From Anabaena lutea FACHB-196 (GTDB taxonomy: Bacteria > Cyanobacteriota > Cyanobacteriia > Cyanobacteriales > Nostocaceae): 53,769 nucleotides of DNA. Under the pieces are notes generated by a model, which was not told the DNA's origin, made no database searches, and saw nothing but the letters and a program-made list of their open reading frames with translations. Below, in pieces: positions 36,246-44,699 of this stretch. A program made the translations under genes and the position numbers. The stretch is from assembly GCF_014698305.1 (NCBI RefSeq), contig NZ_JACJST010000033.1:1-53769 (forward strand), read 5' to 3'. The first letter of the stretch is position 1, and each line of letters begins with the position of its first letter.

Positions 36246-37027
36246 GATTATCGACTTTTTAGACAGATATTTGCTCACATACCTGGATCAAATTAACCAA
36301 GCTTCACTTAATTTTAACTTGTTAGATTACTACAAGCAAACGGTATTTCGCAATACTTTTATTACCAATCATACTTGATAAGTTTTAACTGGTGTAATCT
36401 ACTAGACAAATTAATTTCCACAGTACGTGCAATAAATATTTAATGCTAATTACACAAATGACATCCTCTTAGATATTAAAGAATCAATTGCTTAACTACG
36501 AAATAGGGAATACTATTTTTTCCGCCCATTGATAGATATTCAATATTTCGGCTATATGAGATGCTTTTATACAATTAATATTTTCCGGATTTTCATTCAG
36601 CATTTTCGTAATTTGTATCATTTGCTAGACTTACACTTCCATCGTTAACCCTACTAAAAATATAGAAAAATACATGAAAATTTAAGCTCTAGGGTTCTTT
36701 AGATGGAATTTTTATATTTGTTAAGGTTGAGAATGTTTGAGAGGGGTTTGACATATTTGGTGATTAAGAAAAAAATGAGGAATATGTCTGCTGGTACTCT
36801 GAGAAGATGGTATTTTGGGTGCAAAGCCCATATAGCTTGTATCTAAACATAACCGAAAAACATGACATACAGGTACAGATTTTCGTTCCAAATCAGGAAT
36901 TCTTGAGAAGATTGTATTTGTCTAGGTAAATGGATGTATTTATCTCTTAAGAAAAACTACCAATCCTCAAACGAGCATCTGTCACTAATTTATGTACCAA
37001 ACAAAGCAACAATCCCTAAAGGAAACT
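36246..37027. other. Long AT-rich intergenic region upstream of the sigma factor gene
   Basis: About 780 bp between divergent priA and the sigma factor gene, very AT-rich and without an acceptable ORF. A TTGACA at about 36746 has no convincing -10 box at the right distance. Long upstream regions with several promoters are common for group 2 sigma genes. Confidence 0.45.
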
Positions 37028-38161
37028 ATGAATCTTGCTGAATTGGGAACAATGGAAATACTGGAGAACGCGGCTGATAATGAAGAACCATCACTAGATA
37101 GTTTAGAGGCAGTAGTATTTGAAGACTCTTCAATTGTAGAAAATTTGGAGTCAGATGAACGCGATGGTGATGAGATGGCAGCCGCTCGTCCTTCGGGATA
37201 CAATAAAACCGAACATGACGATGCTGTTGGCGCGTTTTTTAAAGAAATGGCGCGTTATCCTCTCTTAAAACCTGATGAGGAGGTAGAGTTAGCGCGACGA
37301 GTTAGGTTTTTAGAAGAAGTAAAAGACTTACAAGCTGCTTTGGAATTAGAACTAGGACAGGAACCGAGCAAAAGCGAAGTAGCCGCCAAGTTTGACATGA
37401 CAGAGAAACAACTGGAAAGTCGCTTGTATCAAGGAAGAGTAGCGAAGCGGAAAATGATTCGCTCGAATCTGAGGTTAGTGGTATCTATCGCCAAGCGTTA
37501 TCTCAACCGGGGAGTTCCTTTTCTAGATTTGATTCAGGAAGGCGCAATGGGGTTAAATCGCGCCGCAGAAAAGTTTGACCCTGATAAAGGCTATAAGTTC
37601 TCTACTTATGCTTATTGGTGGATTAGACAGGCGATTACACGAGCGATCGCTAATGATGCCCGCACTATCCGCCTACCAATCCATATTGTTGAAAAACTTA
37701 ACAAACTTAAAAAAGCCCAAAGAGAACTCAAGCAAAAACTTGCTCGCAACCCCTCGGAAGCCGAAATGGCAGAATCTTTGGAAATTAGCGTTCAACAACT
37801 GCGTCAACTCCAACAACTGCGCCGTCAAGCATTATCCCTCAATCACCGCGTCGGTAAGGAAGAAGACACCGAATTAATGGACTTGCTGGAAGATGAGGAT
37901 AACCAATCTCCAGAAGCCAAAATGAATGAAAACATGATGCGTCAGGAGATTTGGGAAGTCTTAGGTGATGTCCTCACTCCACGGGAAAAAGACGTAATTT
38001 CTCTGCGCTATGGACTGACAACCAGCGAACCCTGCACTTTGGAAGAAGTTGGGAATATGTTTAATCTTTCCCGTGAACGAGTGCGTCAAATTCAAAGTAA
38101 AGCCATGCGAAAATTACGCCGTCCCCACATTGCTAAACGTTTAAAAGGTTGGTTGATATAA
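37028..38161 (+). CDS. Group 2 sigma-70 factor (SigC-like)
   Basis: Alternative RNA polymerase sigma factor of the primary-like group, 377 residues. Region 1.2 reads DAVGAFFKEMARYPLLKPDE; region 2 has NLRLVVSIAKRYLNRGVPFL and FSTYAYWWIRQAITRAI. Region 3 follows, and region 4 has TLEEVGNMFNLSRERVRQIQ. The acidic N-terminal extension is short compared with SigA. The KEMARYPLL version of region 1.2 recalls SigC, but I am not certain of the subgroup. ATG 37028 is preceded by AAGGA at good spacing; an upstream ATG at 36992 lacks one. Group 2 sigmas redirect transcription in stress, dark or nitrogen/carbon changes. It is monocistronic. Confidence 0.95.
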   Translation: MNLAELGTMEILENAADNEEPSLDSLEAVVFEDSSIVENLESDERDGDEMAAARPSGYNKTEHDDAVGAFFKEMARYPLLKPDEEVELARRVRFLEEVKDLQAALELELGQEPSKSEVAAKFDMTEKQLESRLYQGRVAKRKMIRSNLRLVVSIAKRYLNRGVPFLDLIQEGAMGLNRAAEKFDPDKGYKFSTYAYWWIRQAITRAIANDARTIRLPIHIVEKLNKLKKAQRELKQKLARNPSEAEMAESLEISVQQLRQLQQLRRQALSLNHRVGKEEDTELMDLLEDEDNQSPEAKMNENMMRQEIWEVLGDVLTPREKDVISLRYGLTTSEPCTLEEVGNMFNLSRERVRQIQSKAMRKLRRPHIAKRLKGWLI

Positions 38162-38578
38162 GTCATTAGTCATTAGTCATTGGTCGTACCATTTTGGATT
38201 TTAGATTTGGGATTTTGGATTGTGAAAGACTTACTGGATATGTTTTTCAGATTTCCATTTGTCCGATTCTTTTTTCAAATTGGTATCAGTTGTGATTAGT
38301 TAGGATTTGCTGAGAAAGTCTTTTCGTGGAGGTAGGTGACAGGTGACAGGTGACAGGTGACAGTTTCAAGAGTTGGATGGGAACGATTTTTCCTTTGAGT
38401 AGGAATTAAATGCAAGGTTTTTCAGTTTCCACCTCGTAAAAGCTTGCACTTTTTTTTACCGGAAAACGGCTCAAACCCTTTACCTGCAAACTTTTCATAT
38501 TTATTAAGCAAGCCCTAGTTAAGAAAATTTACGCACTTAACTATAAACTATGGACTATCGACTATGAACTAAAGACTA
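38162..38578. other. Repeat-rich gap between sigma factor and acetyltransferase genes
   Basis: Three short tandem repeat types occur: AGTCATT at 38161-38182, AGGTGAC x4 at 38334-38361, and ACTNNNN heptamers at 38540-38581. TTTTGGATTTTAGATTTGGG-like tracts also occur. No gene seen. Confidence 0.6.
38334..38361. repeat. Heptamer repeat (AGGTGAC)4
   Basis: Four perfect tandem copies of a 7-bp unit, typical of Nostocales intergenic short tandem repeats. Confidence 0.9.
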
Positions 38579-38581
38579 ATG
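38540..38581. repeat. Degenerate ACTNNNN heptamer array running into a start codon
   Basis: Six units: ACTATAA, ACTATGG, ACTATCG, ACTATGA, ACTAAAG, ACTAATG. The final unit supplies the ATG of the acetyltransferase gene, so the repeat forms the immediate leader where a ribosome site would be expected. Confidence 0.75.
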
Positions 38582-39073
38582 ACTTCTCATAGCAATTTAA
38601 TTGTCAGGTTTGCTGAACCCAGTGATTGCACTACACTGTTTGCATTAATTCAGGCGCTGGCAGAATACGAAAAATTATCTCATGCTGTCACTGGCAATGC
38701 TCTATTACTGAAGGAGCATTTATTTGGCTCACCAAAATATATAGAGGCGATTTTAGTAGAATCTGCGGGTCAAGCTGTGGGATTTGCCCTATTCTTTCAC
38801 AATTATTCTACATTTCTGACTAAGCCAGGAATTTATCTAGAAGATTTATTTGTTCTCCCAGAATTTCGCCGCCAAGGTATTGGTAAAGCACTTCTAACTA
38901 AATTAGCCAAAATAGCTATAGAACGGGATTGTGGGCGCTTAGAGTGGAGTGTTTTGGACTGGAATGTCTCAGCACAAGCATTTTACCGCAGTATGGGAGC
39001 AGATATTTTAGATGATTGGCGAATTTGTCGTGTTACTGAAGAGGCAATAAAAAAGTTAGCAGATAAAGGATGA
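38579..39073 (+). CDS. GNAT-family N-acetyltransferase (SSAT-like)
   Basis: Acetyl-CoA-dependent N-acetyltransferase of 164 residues. The acetyl-CoA-binding motif is FRRQGIGKALLTKLAK (about 98-113), preceded by the GIYLEDLFVLPE strand and followed by the RLEWSVLDWNVSAQAFYRSM segment. The last two features and the EYEKLSHAV start are typical of diamine/thialysine acetyltransferases, so a polyamine or amino-acid amine may be the substrate. The start codon lies within a heptamer repeat and has no Shine-Dalgarno sequence. Confidence 0.9.
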   Translation: MTSHSNLIVRFAEPSDCTTLFALIQALAEYEKLSHAVTGNALLLKEHLFGSPKYIEAILVESAGQAVGFALFFHNYSTFLTKPGIYLEDLFVLPEFRRQGIGKALLTKLAKIAIERDCGRLEWSVLDWNVSAQAFYRSMGADILDDWRICRVTEEAIKKLADKG

Positions 39074-39460
<387 letters not shown>

Positions 39461-39502
39461 GACACGCTGTCGTTTGACACAAGCAACTGCTCAACTCACA
39501 AT
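39461..39502 (+). promoter_or_regulatory. petJ promoter with palindromic operator
   Basis: GACA-CGC-TGTC (39461-39471) is a palindrome followed by GTTTGACAC (39472-39480). The TTGACA inside this (39474-39479) can serve as the -35 box, with CACAAT (39497-39502) as a weak -10 box at 17 bp. An operator touching the -35 box suits repression. In Synechocystis, petJ is repressed by the BlaI-type regulator PetR when copper is present; that this site is a PetR box is inference. A near copy lies before the TonB receptor gene at 41221. Confidence 0.55.
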
Positions 39503-39551
39503 TATAAGGGAGATTTGACAGAATTAGCCGTTGTTGTAGAGAGAACACGAC

Positions 39552-39875
39552 ATGAAAAAGATAATTTCAGTATTACTGTTAGGCATAGCTATCTTCACTT
39601 TTGCCTTCAGTAGTCCAGCTTTGGCAGATGGAGCTACAGTATTTAGTGCTAACTGTGCTTCTTGTCACGCAGGTGGTAAGAATTTGGTTAACGCTGCTAA
39701 AAGCCTCAAGAAGGCGGATTTGGAAAAGTACGATATGTACTCAGCAGAGGCAATTATTGCCCAAGTTACAAACGGTAAAGGTGCTATGCCTGCTTTCAAG
39801 GGTCGTTTAAAACCAGCCGAGATTGACGATGTAGCTGCTTACGTATTTGAACAAGCTGGGAAAGATTGGAAGTAA
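39552..39875 (+). CDS. petJ: Cytochrome c6 (c553)
   Basis: Soluble thylakoid-lumen electron carrier between cytochrome b6f and photosystem I or the oxidase; it replaces plastocyanin when copper is scarce. The 107-residue precursor has a signal peptide (1 to about 25, ending SSPALADG). The mature part has the haem site [10 protein letters not shown], and the axial Met in [27 protein letters not shown] is the usual C terminus. Its promoter carries a palindrome suited to repressor control, and a hairpin terminator follows at 39907, so it is monocistronic. Confidence 0.97.
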   Translation: MKKIISVLLLGIAIFTFAFSSPALADGATVFSANCASCHAGGKNLVNAAKSLKKADLEKYDMYSAEAIIAQVTNGKGAMPAFKGRLKPAEIDDVAAYVFEQAGKDWK

Positions 39876-39906
39876 TCCCATATCTAAGGTGATTAACTAA
39901 TAATTT

Positions 39907-39932
39907 GCGGGGCTATTTGTCCCGCTAATTTT
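39907..39932 (+). terminator. Rho-independent terminator of petJ
   Basis: GCGGG (39907-39911) and CCCGC (39921-39925), extendable inward, followed by TAATTTTTG. It lies 31 bp after the petJ stop. Confidence 0.65.
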
Positions 39933-39963
39933 TGTAATTCTGAAATTATCAAAGGAGATGTGT

Positions 39964-40881
39964 ATGACTTATTTCTGGCGATTAATTTTCAGTGTAATTA
40001 TAGCTTTTACTCTAGCTTTTTTAACCCCAAGTGCAAATTCATTACTTCTTGCGAACACCCAAATTCCCGCCCGTGATTTTTTAAAATTGGGTGTAAACCA
40101 AATGCAGCAAGGTAATTACCAATCAGCAATTGAGAATTTGACTTTGGCGATTCAAATGCAGAGTAACTTGAGTGCAGCTTATAGCGATCGCTGTTTGGCA
40201 TATCTACAGCTACAAGATTACCATGCTGCGATCGCAGATTGTACCCAAGCACTAAATTTAGCACCTGATAACTCCCAAGCTTATCTCAACCGGGGACTAG
40301 CACACTACAGACAAGGGAATTATCCCAATGCTATTGCTGATTACAATCAAGTAATTGCCCTAACACCAGCTAATTTTCGCGCTCACTACAACCGAGGGAT
40401 AGCCTTTGCAGAGGAAGGTAATTACTCCCAAGCGATCATTGATTATAACCTGGCATTAACTCAAATTTCCCCCACTAACACGCTACTGTTAGCAGATATA
40501 TACAATGACAGAGGTTTAGCTAATTTAGAGTTGCAAAATCTAGCAGCGGCTATGAAGGATTTTAATTTAGCAATTCACTTCAACGCTGAAGATGATAGAG
40601 CATATTTTAACCGAGCTTGTGCCTGTGAGCGTAGCGGTGATATCCTGGGAGCAATGCATGACTTTTCCCAAGTTATCAGGCTGAAACCCAGTAATGCACT
40701 AGCTTACGTTAATCGGGGAGTAGCCAACTATAACTTAGGGTATTATCAAAGAGCGATCGCTGATTTACAAAAAGCATCAGCATACTTTGAACAGCAAAAA
40801 GAAACATTGGCCTCCAAGAAAACCTTATATTTGCTGAAAACTGTTCAACAAGAAATCTCATCAGTCATGGAAATTGCTTAA
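39964..40881 (+). CDS. Exported tetratricopeptide-repeat protein
   Basis: A 305-residue TPR protein. The N-terminal hydrophobic segment (about 3-24) looks like a signal peptide or anchor, so the repeats probably face the lumen or periplasm. About six TPR units follow (from about 38 to 285), with typical W/Y-G-Y-A-F-P spacing, for example LKLGVNQMQQGNYQSAIENL and AYLNRGLAHYRQGNYPNAIA. AAAGGAG at 39951-39957 touches the upstream ATG at 39958 but is six bases from ATG 39964, so the latter is chosen. TPRs mediate protein binding; the partner is unknown. Confidence 0.88.
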   Translation: MTYFWRLIFSVIIAFTLAFLTPSANSLLLANTQIPARDFLKLGVNQMQQGNYQSAIENLTLAIQMQSNLSAAYSDRCLAYLQLQDYHAAIADCTQALNLAPDNSQAYLNRGLAHYRQGNYPNAIADYNQVIALTPANFRAHYNRGIAFAEEGNYSQAIIDYNLALTQISPTNTLLLADIYNDRGLANLELQNLAAAMKDFNLAIHFNAEDDRAYFNRACACERSGDILGAMHDFSQVIRLKPSNALAYVNRGVANYNLGYYQRAIADLQKASAYFEQQKETLASKKTLYLLKTVQQEISSVMEIA

Positions 40882-40899
40882 TTTTTGAAATATACGTAG

Positions 40900-40916
40900 G
40901 GTGGGCATTGCCCACC
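40900..40916. repeat. GGTGGGC hairpin repeat
   Basis: GGTGGGC and GCCCACC form a 7-bp stem with a 3-base loop, flanked by CGTAG on both sides. It is a dispersed hairpin of the same group as at 26.0 and 48.6 kb and may terminate the TPR gene transcript. Confidence 0.65.
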
Positions 40917-40942
40917 GTAGCAATGGTGAGACTTAAAATTTT

Positions 40943-41146
40943 ATGGCTACGCCACGCAAGCTATCAAATATCATTTACGATTCCTATAGTAGTCAAACTT
41001 GCTCTAATTGTGGTGAGAAAAAATCATCGCTGTCACTATCTCAACGGGTATTCCAATGTGATGACTGCGATATTGAAGTGACAATTCTCGAACCCATACC
41101 CCAGGAAAGTATCGCTGTCACTATCTCAACGGGTATTCCAATGTGA
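40943..41146 (+). pseudogene. TnpB zinc-ribbon fragment of a decayed IS element
   Basis: The 67-residue frame encodes only the treble-clef zinc ribbon of a TnpB/IS891-type transposase: YSSQTCSNCGEKKSSLSLSQ then VFQCDDC. The RuvC-III DRDxNAA that normally follows is missing. After the second CxxC pair the frame runs into an 85-bp tandem duplication, and the protein no longer resembles anything. The sequence type differs from the larger TnpB remnant at 8.6 kb, so these are two separate old insertions. Confidence 0.75.
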
Positions 41147-41195
41147 TGACTGCGATATTGAAGTGACAATTCTCGAACCCATACCCCAGGAAAGT
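41026..41195. repeat. Exact 85-bp tandem duplication
   Basis: 41026-41110 and 41111-41195 are identical end to end, starting ATCGCTGTCACTATCTCAAC. The duplication covers the TnpB zinc-ribbon remnant and ends 25 bp before the TonB receptor operator. Perfect identity implies a recent event. Confidence 0.95.
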
Positions 41196-41220
41196 TCTGA
41201 GTATTGATGAATTCAAGTAT

Positions 41221-41263
41221 GACAGCTTGTCTTTTGACAGTATTTGTATTAACAGTAGAGAAT
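41221..41263 (+). promoter_or_regulatory. TonB-receptor promoter with petJ-like operator
   Basis: GACA-GCT-TGTC (41221-41231) followed by TTTTGACAG (41232-41240) matches the petJ operator as GACANNNTGTCNTTTGACA. TTGACA (41234-41239) can be the -35 box, and GAGAAT (41258-41263) a weak -10 box 18 bp away. The site lies 65 bp before the receptor ATG, compared with 72 bp for petJ. Confidence 0.5.
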
Positions 41264-41304
41264 CGCAAATACTATTTGTTTTTACCGGGTGTGAGTTCAG
41301 AAAT

Positions 41305-43365
41305 ATGAATAAGAATTTGTTTTTCCTGCCAGTTTCTTTATTGAGCTTACTGGTAGCATTTCCTGCTGTAGCTTCTGAAAATGAAAATCAAAAAACCTCA
41401 ATAAATTCAGATATTCCTAGTTTAAGTGAAATTGAACTACCCGCCACAAATGCTGAATTATTAACTCAACAACCAGCATCAACTGAAGTTAAGGAAGACA
41501 CTCAGCCAGAAGCAGATATATCCATAGAAACAATTGGACAAAAAGACCCTTTACCTGAATCTACTCCTACTTATGTAATTGAAAAAGAAGAAATTCAAAA
41601 ACAGGGTGCAACCAGCGTTGCTGATATTTTGAAAAGAATGCCAGGTTTTGCTATCAATGATGTCGGACATGGTGCAGATATTCACACAGGTACATATTAC
41701 CGGGGTGCATCAATTAACCAATCTGTATTTCTGATTAATGGTAGACCAATTAATAGTAATATCAATACATATCATGGTGCAACTGACTTAAATAGTATTC
41801 CTATAGAATCTATAGAAAGAGTTGAGTTGTATAGTGGGGCTGCTTCCTCTTTATATGGTTCATCGGCTTTTGGGGGAGTTGTTAACATCATTACTAAAGA
41901 AGGTGATGGTAAACCTAAATTAAATGCTAGTGCAGAATTTGGCTCATTGAATTTAAATAATCAACAGATAACTTATGGTGGTTCATCTGGTGCAGTCAAG
42001 TACAACTTTAGCTTTGAAAGATACTTTATCGATAACCGTTATCGTGTACCTGTAGGAGCAGCAAACCGTGATGCTGAAGGATTTTTATCCAATGCAGATA
42101 CAGCTACAAGCACTTATTTTGGCAGCATTGGTGTAGATTTAGATCCCAAAAATTCGGTCAATTTAGATGTAACTGCACTAAGTAGTCGTCGAGGTTTAAT
42201 TTATTTCGGTTTTCCATTACAAAAAGACCGACTTGATCATGATGGTTTAAATATTGGTTTATCTTGGAAAACTCGACTTGGTAAGGGAGAAAACTCTAAT
42301 TTAACAACTTCTATTGGTTATAACCAAGATTACTTTAGCACTTATGGTCCGACCGCAGGCACATTTTACCGCACCGGAATTTTAGATACTCAACAAATTA
42401 CAGCCAGAGTAGATCATGATTGGAAACTTGGCCCTAATAATCAGTTGCGTTGGGGTTTAGATTTAAAAAATACTAACTTAAATGGGGATGTTTTTAGTAC
42501 AGCACCTAATAGAATTGCCAACAATGAAAAAGAAAATCGCAGCCTCTTAAATACAGCTTTATTTGCTGTCAATACTTGGAATATTAGCGATGTTTTTCAA
42601 GTTGATTTAGGGCTAAGACAAAGCTTTGATGAGCAGTTTGGTAATTATCTTAACCCTAGTTTTGGCTTACGTTATGCTGTGAATCCAGCCGTTGCTGTGC
42701 GTGGAAGTTGGGCCGGAGCGCAGCGCAATCCAGGTTTAGATCAGTTATATGTTTATGATACTGTTCATGCTTGGCAACCAAACCCAGATTTAAAACCAGA
42801 AACTGGTTCTGCTTGGACTGCGGGAGTGGATGTGAGATTGTCTAATAATTTGCTGGGACAGTTTACATATTTTGGCAGTAGTTTAGATAATCGGTTAGGA
42901 GTAATTAGTGGAAGATGGGAAAATATAGGCTTAGTCGATACCAATGGTTTAGAAGCAGCATTGCAATTAAAAATTGCTCGTGAATGGTCAACTTTTCTCA
43001 ACTACACTTATACAGATGCCCAAATTAAAACTGGAACTGAAAAAGGATTACAATTAGGGTTAATTCCTTACTCTTTACTTCAAGCTGGAATTGGTTATGA
43101 AAAGGCGGGATGGCAGGCTAATATGTATGTGACTTACAATAGTGGTTCCCGTCGCTCTGTTTTCACCAATACTGCTGGTGGTGATAAAAATACAGACTTC
43201 TCAGCGTCTTTTGTAAATTTAGATTTGAGTGGTCGAATTCCTGTCAGTAAAAATTTGGGGTTGATTATTTATTTGGAAAATTTACTCGGTGAGCAATATG
43301 AGCGAGTTAATCGTATTTATAGTCCTGGGTTTACTTTTCGAGTAGGTTTAACTGCAAATATCTAA
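41305..43365 (+). CDS. TonB-dependent outer-membrane receptor
   Basis: TonB-dependent transporter of 686 residues. The signal peptide is 1 to about 22 (LLSLLVAFPAVAS), and ETIGQKDPLPE may hold the TonB box region. The plug domain (about 85-190) has ADILKRMPGFAIND, YRGASINQSVFLING and YGSSAFGGVVNIITKEG. A 22-strand-type barrel ends in YSPGFTFRVGLTANI with the required aromatic terminal pattern. There is no full AMIN domain between signal and plug. ATG 41305 is chosen over the open start at 41227. These importers usually carry iron chelates, cobalamin or copper. A shared operator with petJ suggests a metal-limitation role. A strong terminator follows. Confidence 0.93.
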   Translation: MNKNLFFLPVSLLSLLVAFPAVASENENQKTSINSDIPSLSEIELPATNAELLTQQPASTEVKEDTQPEADISIETIGQKDPLPESTPTYVIEKEEIQKQGATSVADILKRMPGFAINDVGHGADIHTGTYYRGASINQSVFLINGRPINSNINTYHGATDLNSIPIESIERVELYSGAASSLYGSSAFGGVVNIITKEGDGKPKLNASAEFGSLNLNNQQITYGGSSGAVKYNFSFERYFIDNRYRVPVGAANRDAEGFLSNADTATSTYFGSIGVDLDPKNSVNLDVTALSSRRGLIYFGFPLQKDRLDHDGLNIGLSWKTRLGKGENSNLTTSIGYNQDYFSTYGPTAGTFYRTGILDTQQITARVDHDWKLGPNNQLRWGLDLKNTNLNGDVFSTAPNRIANNEKENRSLLNTALFAVNTWNISDVFQVDLGLRQSFDEQFGNYLNPSFGLRYAVNPAVAVRGSWAGAQRNPGLDQLYVYDTVHAWQPNPDLKPETGSAWTAGVDVRLSNNLLGQFTYFGSSLDNRLGVISGRWENIGLVDTNGLEAALQLKIAREWSTFLNYTYTDAQIKTGTEKGLQLGLIPYSLLQAGIGYEKAGWQANMYVTYNSGSRRSVFTNTAGGDKNTDFSASFVNLDLSGRIPVSKNLGLIIYLENLLGEQYERVNRIYSPGFTFRVGLTANI

Positions 43366-43387
43366 TTTCTCCTCCATCAAAAGCAGC

Positions 43388-43420
43388 AGATACCCGAATT
43401 TTTAGAGAAGTCGGGTATCT
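43388..43420 (+). terminator. Hairpin terminator after the TonB receptor gene
   Basis: AGATACCCGA (43388-43397) and TCGGGTATCT (43411-43420) form a perfect 10-bp stem, then GATTATTTAA. It separates the receptor gene from the permease gene, so cotranscription of the two is unlikely without read-through. Confidence 0.65.
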
Positions 43421-43493
43421 GATTATTTAATGTAGCGTTGACAATCTGCTAAAGTATCTGCTAATTGATAGGCTGGTTTTAGTAGGAAGCGAC

Positions 43494-44390
43494 GTGACCA
43501 TTACAAAACGCCAATTACCTAATTTTTTCAAATTCAGTAAAAATCCTAGCCTTTCTCAGCGATTAATGCTGATTGGGTTAGGAATTACTCTGTTTTTCAT
43601 CTTTTTAGCCTTCTTCGCACCCGTATTTCAGGCTTGGGGATGGCTACAAAATCCTAAAGAATTTCTCTCTAACCCCATTCACGAAGCACCCTCAGCTAAA
43701 CATTGGTTTGGGACAAGTCGCTTGGGTTATGATGTATTTTCCCGAACTGTATTTGGTGTCCAAGCCGCACTGCAAGTAGTGATTTTGGCAACGGCGCTAA
43801 GTATGGTGATTGGTGTACCGTTGGGGATGGTGAGTGGCTATCTGGGTGGAAGATTAGATAAAATATTGCTGTTTCTCATGGATAGCATTTACACCCTACC
43901 AGGATTATTACTTTCCGTCACACTGGCATTTGTGGTAGGGAGAGGAATCTTGAATGCTGCGATCGCTATTAGTATCGCCTACATACCCCAATATTATCGC
44001 GTTGTTCGCAACCACACCGTCAGCGTCAAAACCGAAGTCTACATCGAAGCCGCGCAAGCAATGGGCGCTTCTACCTGGGTGATATTATCCCGCTATCTAT
44101 TTTTTAATGTCATTCAAAGCGTACCCGTCCTCTTTACTCTCAACGCCGCAGATGCCATATTAGTTTTAGGCGGTTTAGGATTTTTGGGTTTAGGATTACC
44201 AGAAGAAGTCCCCGAATGGGGATACGATTTAAAACAAGCCCTCGAAGCACTACCCACAGGCATTTGGTGGACTACTCTTTTCCCTGGTTCAGCGATGACA
44301 TTCCTTGTGGTAGGGTTATCACTACTTGGTGAAGGGTTAAACGAATTTGTCAATCCCCGTCTGAGAAGAGAAAATAGTATTCGCAAGTAG
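43494..44390 (+). CDS. DppC/NikC-type ABC transporter permease
   Basis: Inner-membrane permease of the peptide/nickel (Dpp/Opp) class, 298 residues. An N-terminal helix (about 26-48) is followed by the loop HWFGTSRLGYDVFSRTVFG, typical of DppC. Four or more helices follow, with the EAA loop EAAQAMGASTWVILSRYLF facing the ATPase. It starts at GTG 43494, backed by AGGA seven bases upstream. No partner permease, binding protein or ATPase lies in the window. Substrates in this class include peptides, nickel and some metallophores. Position after a TonB receptor suggests a possible joint uptake route, but a terminator lies between them. Confidence 0.9.
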   Translation: MTITKRQLPNFFKFSKNPSLSQRLMLIGLGITLFFIFLAFFAPVFQAWGWLQNPKEFLSNPIHEAPSAKHWFGTSRLGYDVFSRTVFGVQAALQVVILATALSMVIGVPLGMVSGYLGGRLDKILLFLMDSIYTLPGLLLSVTLAFVVGRGILNAAIAISIAYIPQYYRVVRNHTVSVKTEVYIEAAQAMGASTWVILSRYLFFNVIQSVPVLFTLNAADAILVLGGLGFLGLGLPEEVPEWGYDLKQALEALPTGIWWTTLFPGSAMTFLVVGLSLLGEGLNEFVNPRLRRENSIRK

Positions 44391-44455
44391 AGGGAGAAAA
44401 ACCCGGTTCTTGCTAGTCACGTAAGAATAGACAACTAACAAACTGAGAGATTCGT

Positions 44456-44617
44456 GTGAAAGATAACATTTCTTTAATTGCTGCTGCTGCTGGTGGGTTA
44501 ATGCTTTCTGTTGCCCTTTCTGGGATTTTAAGAGGTACACCAGTCACCGAGTGGGAACAGGTAAGCAATAGTTCCTACCGAGTTGCTAATGTGCAAATGA
44601 TTAGTAACCACAAATGA
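44456..44617 (+). CDS. Small single-span membrane protein
   Basis: A 53-residue ORF starting at GTG, with GAGAG a few bases upstream. It encodes KDNISLIAAAAGGLMLSVAL, a hydrophobic helix (about 5-24), then a polar tail with VTEWEQVSNSSYRVANVQMI. It may be membrane-anchored or exported. It lies 65 bp after the permease gene. I do not recognise the family. Normal codon use and a coherent helix-plus-tail layout make it plausible. Confidence 0.45.
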   Translation: MKDNISLIAAAAGGLMLSVALSGILRGTPVTEWEQVSNSSYRVANVQMISNHK

Positions 44618-44699
44618 ATAGGGATTATTGGCATCCACAAAACCCAAGTTACATTTTTTTCTGCGTACCTGTAAACTATTTTCTCTCAAATATCCCTTT

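Noticed and set aside
41196-41304. Fur or Zur box before the TonB receptor
   Set aside because: There is no GATAATGATAATCATTATC-like or TGATAATNATTATCA-like sequence; the palindrome found is of a different type.
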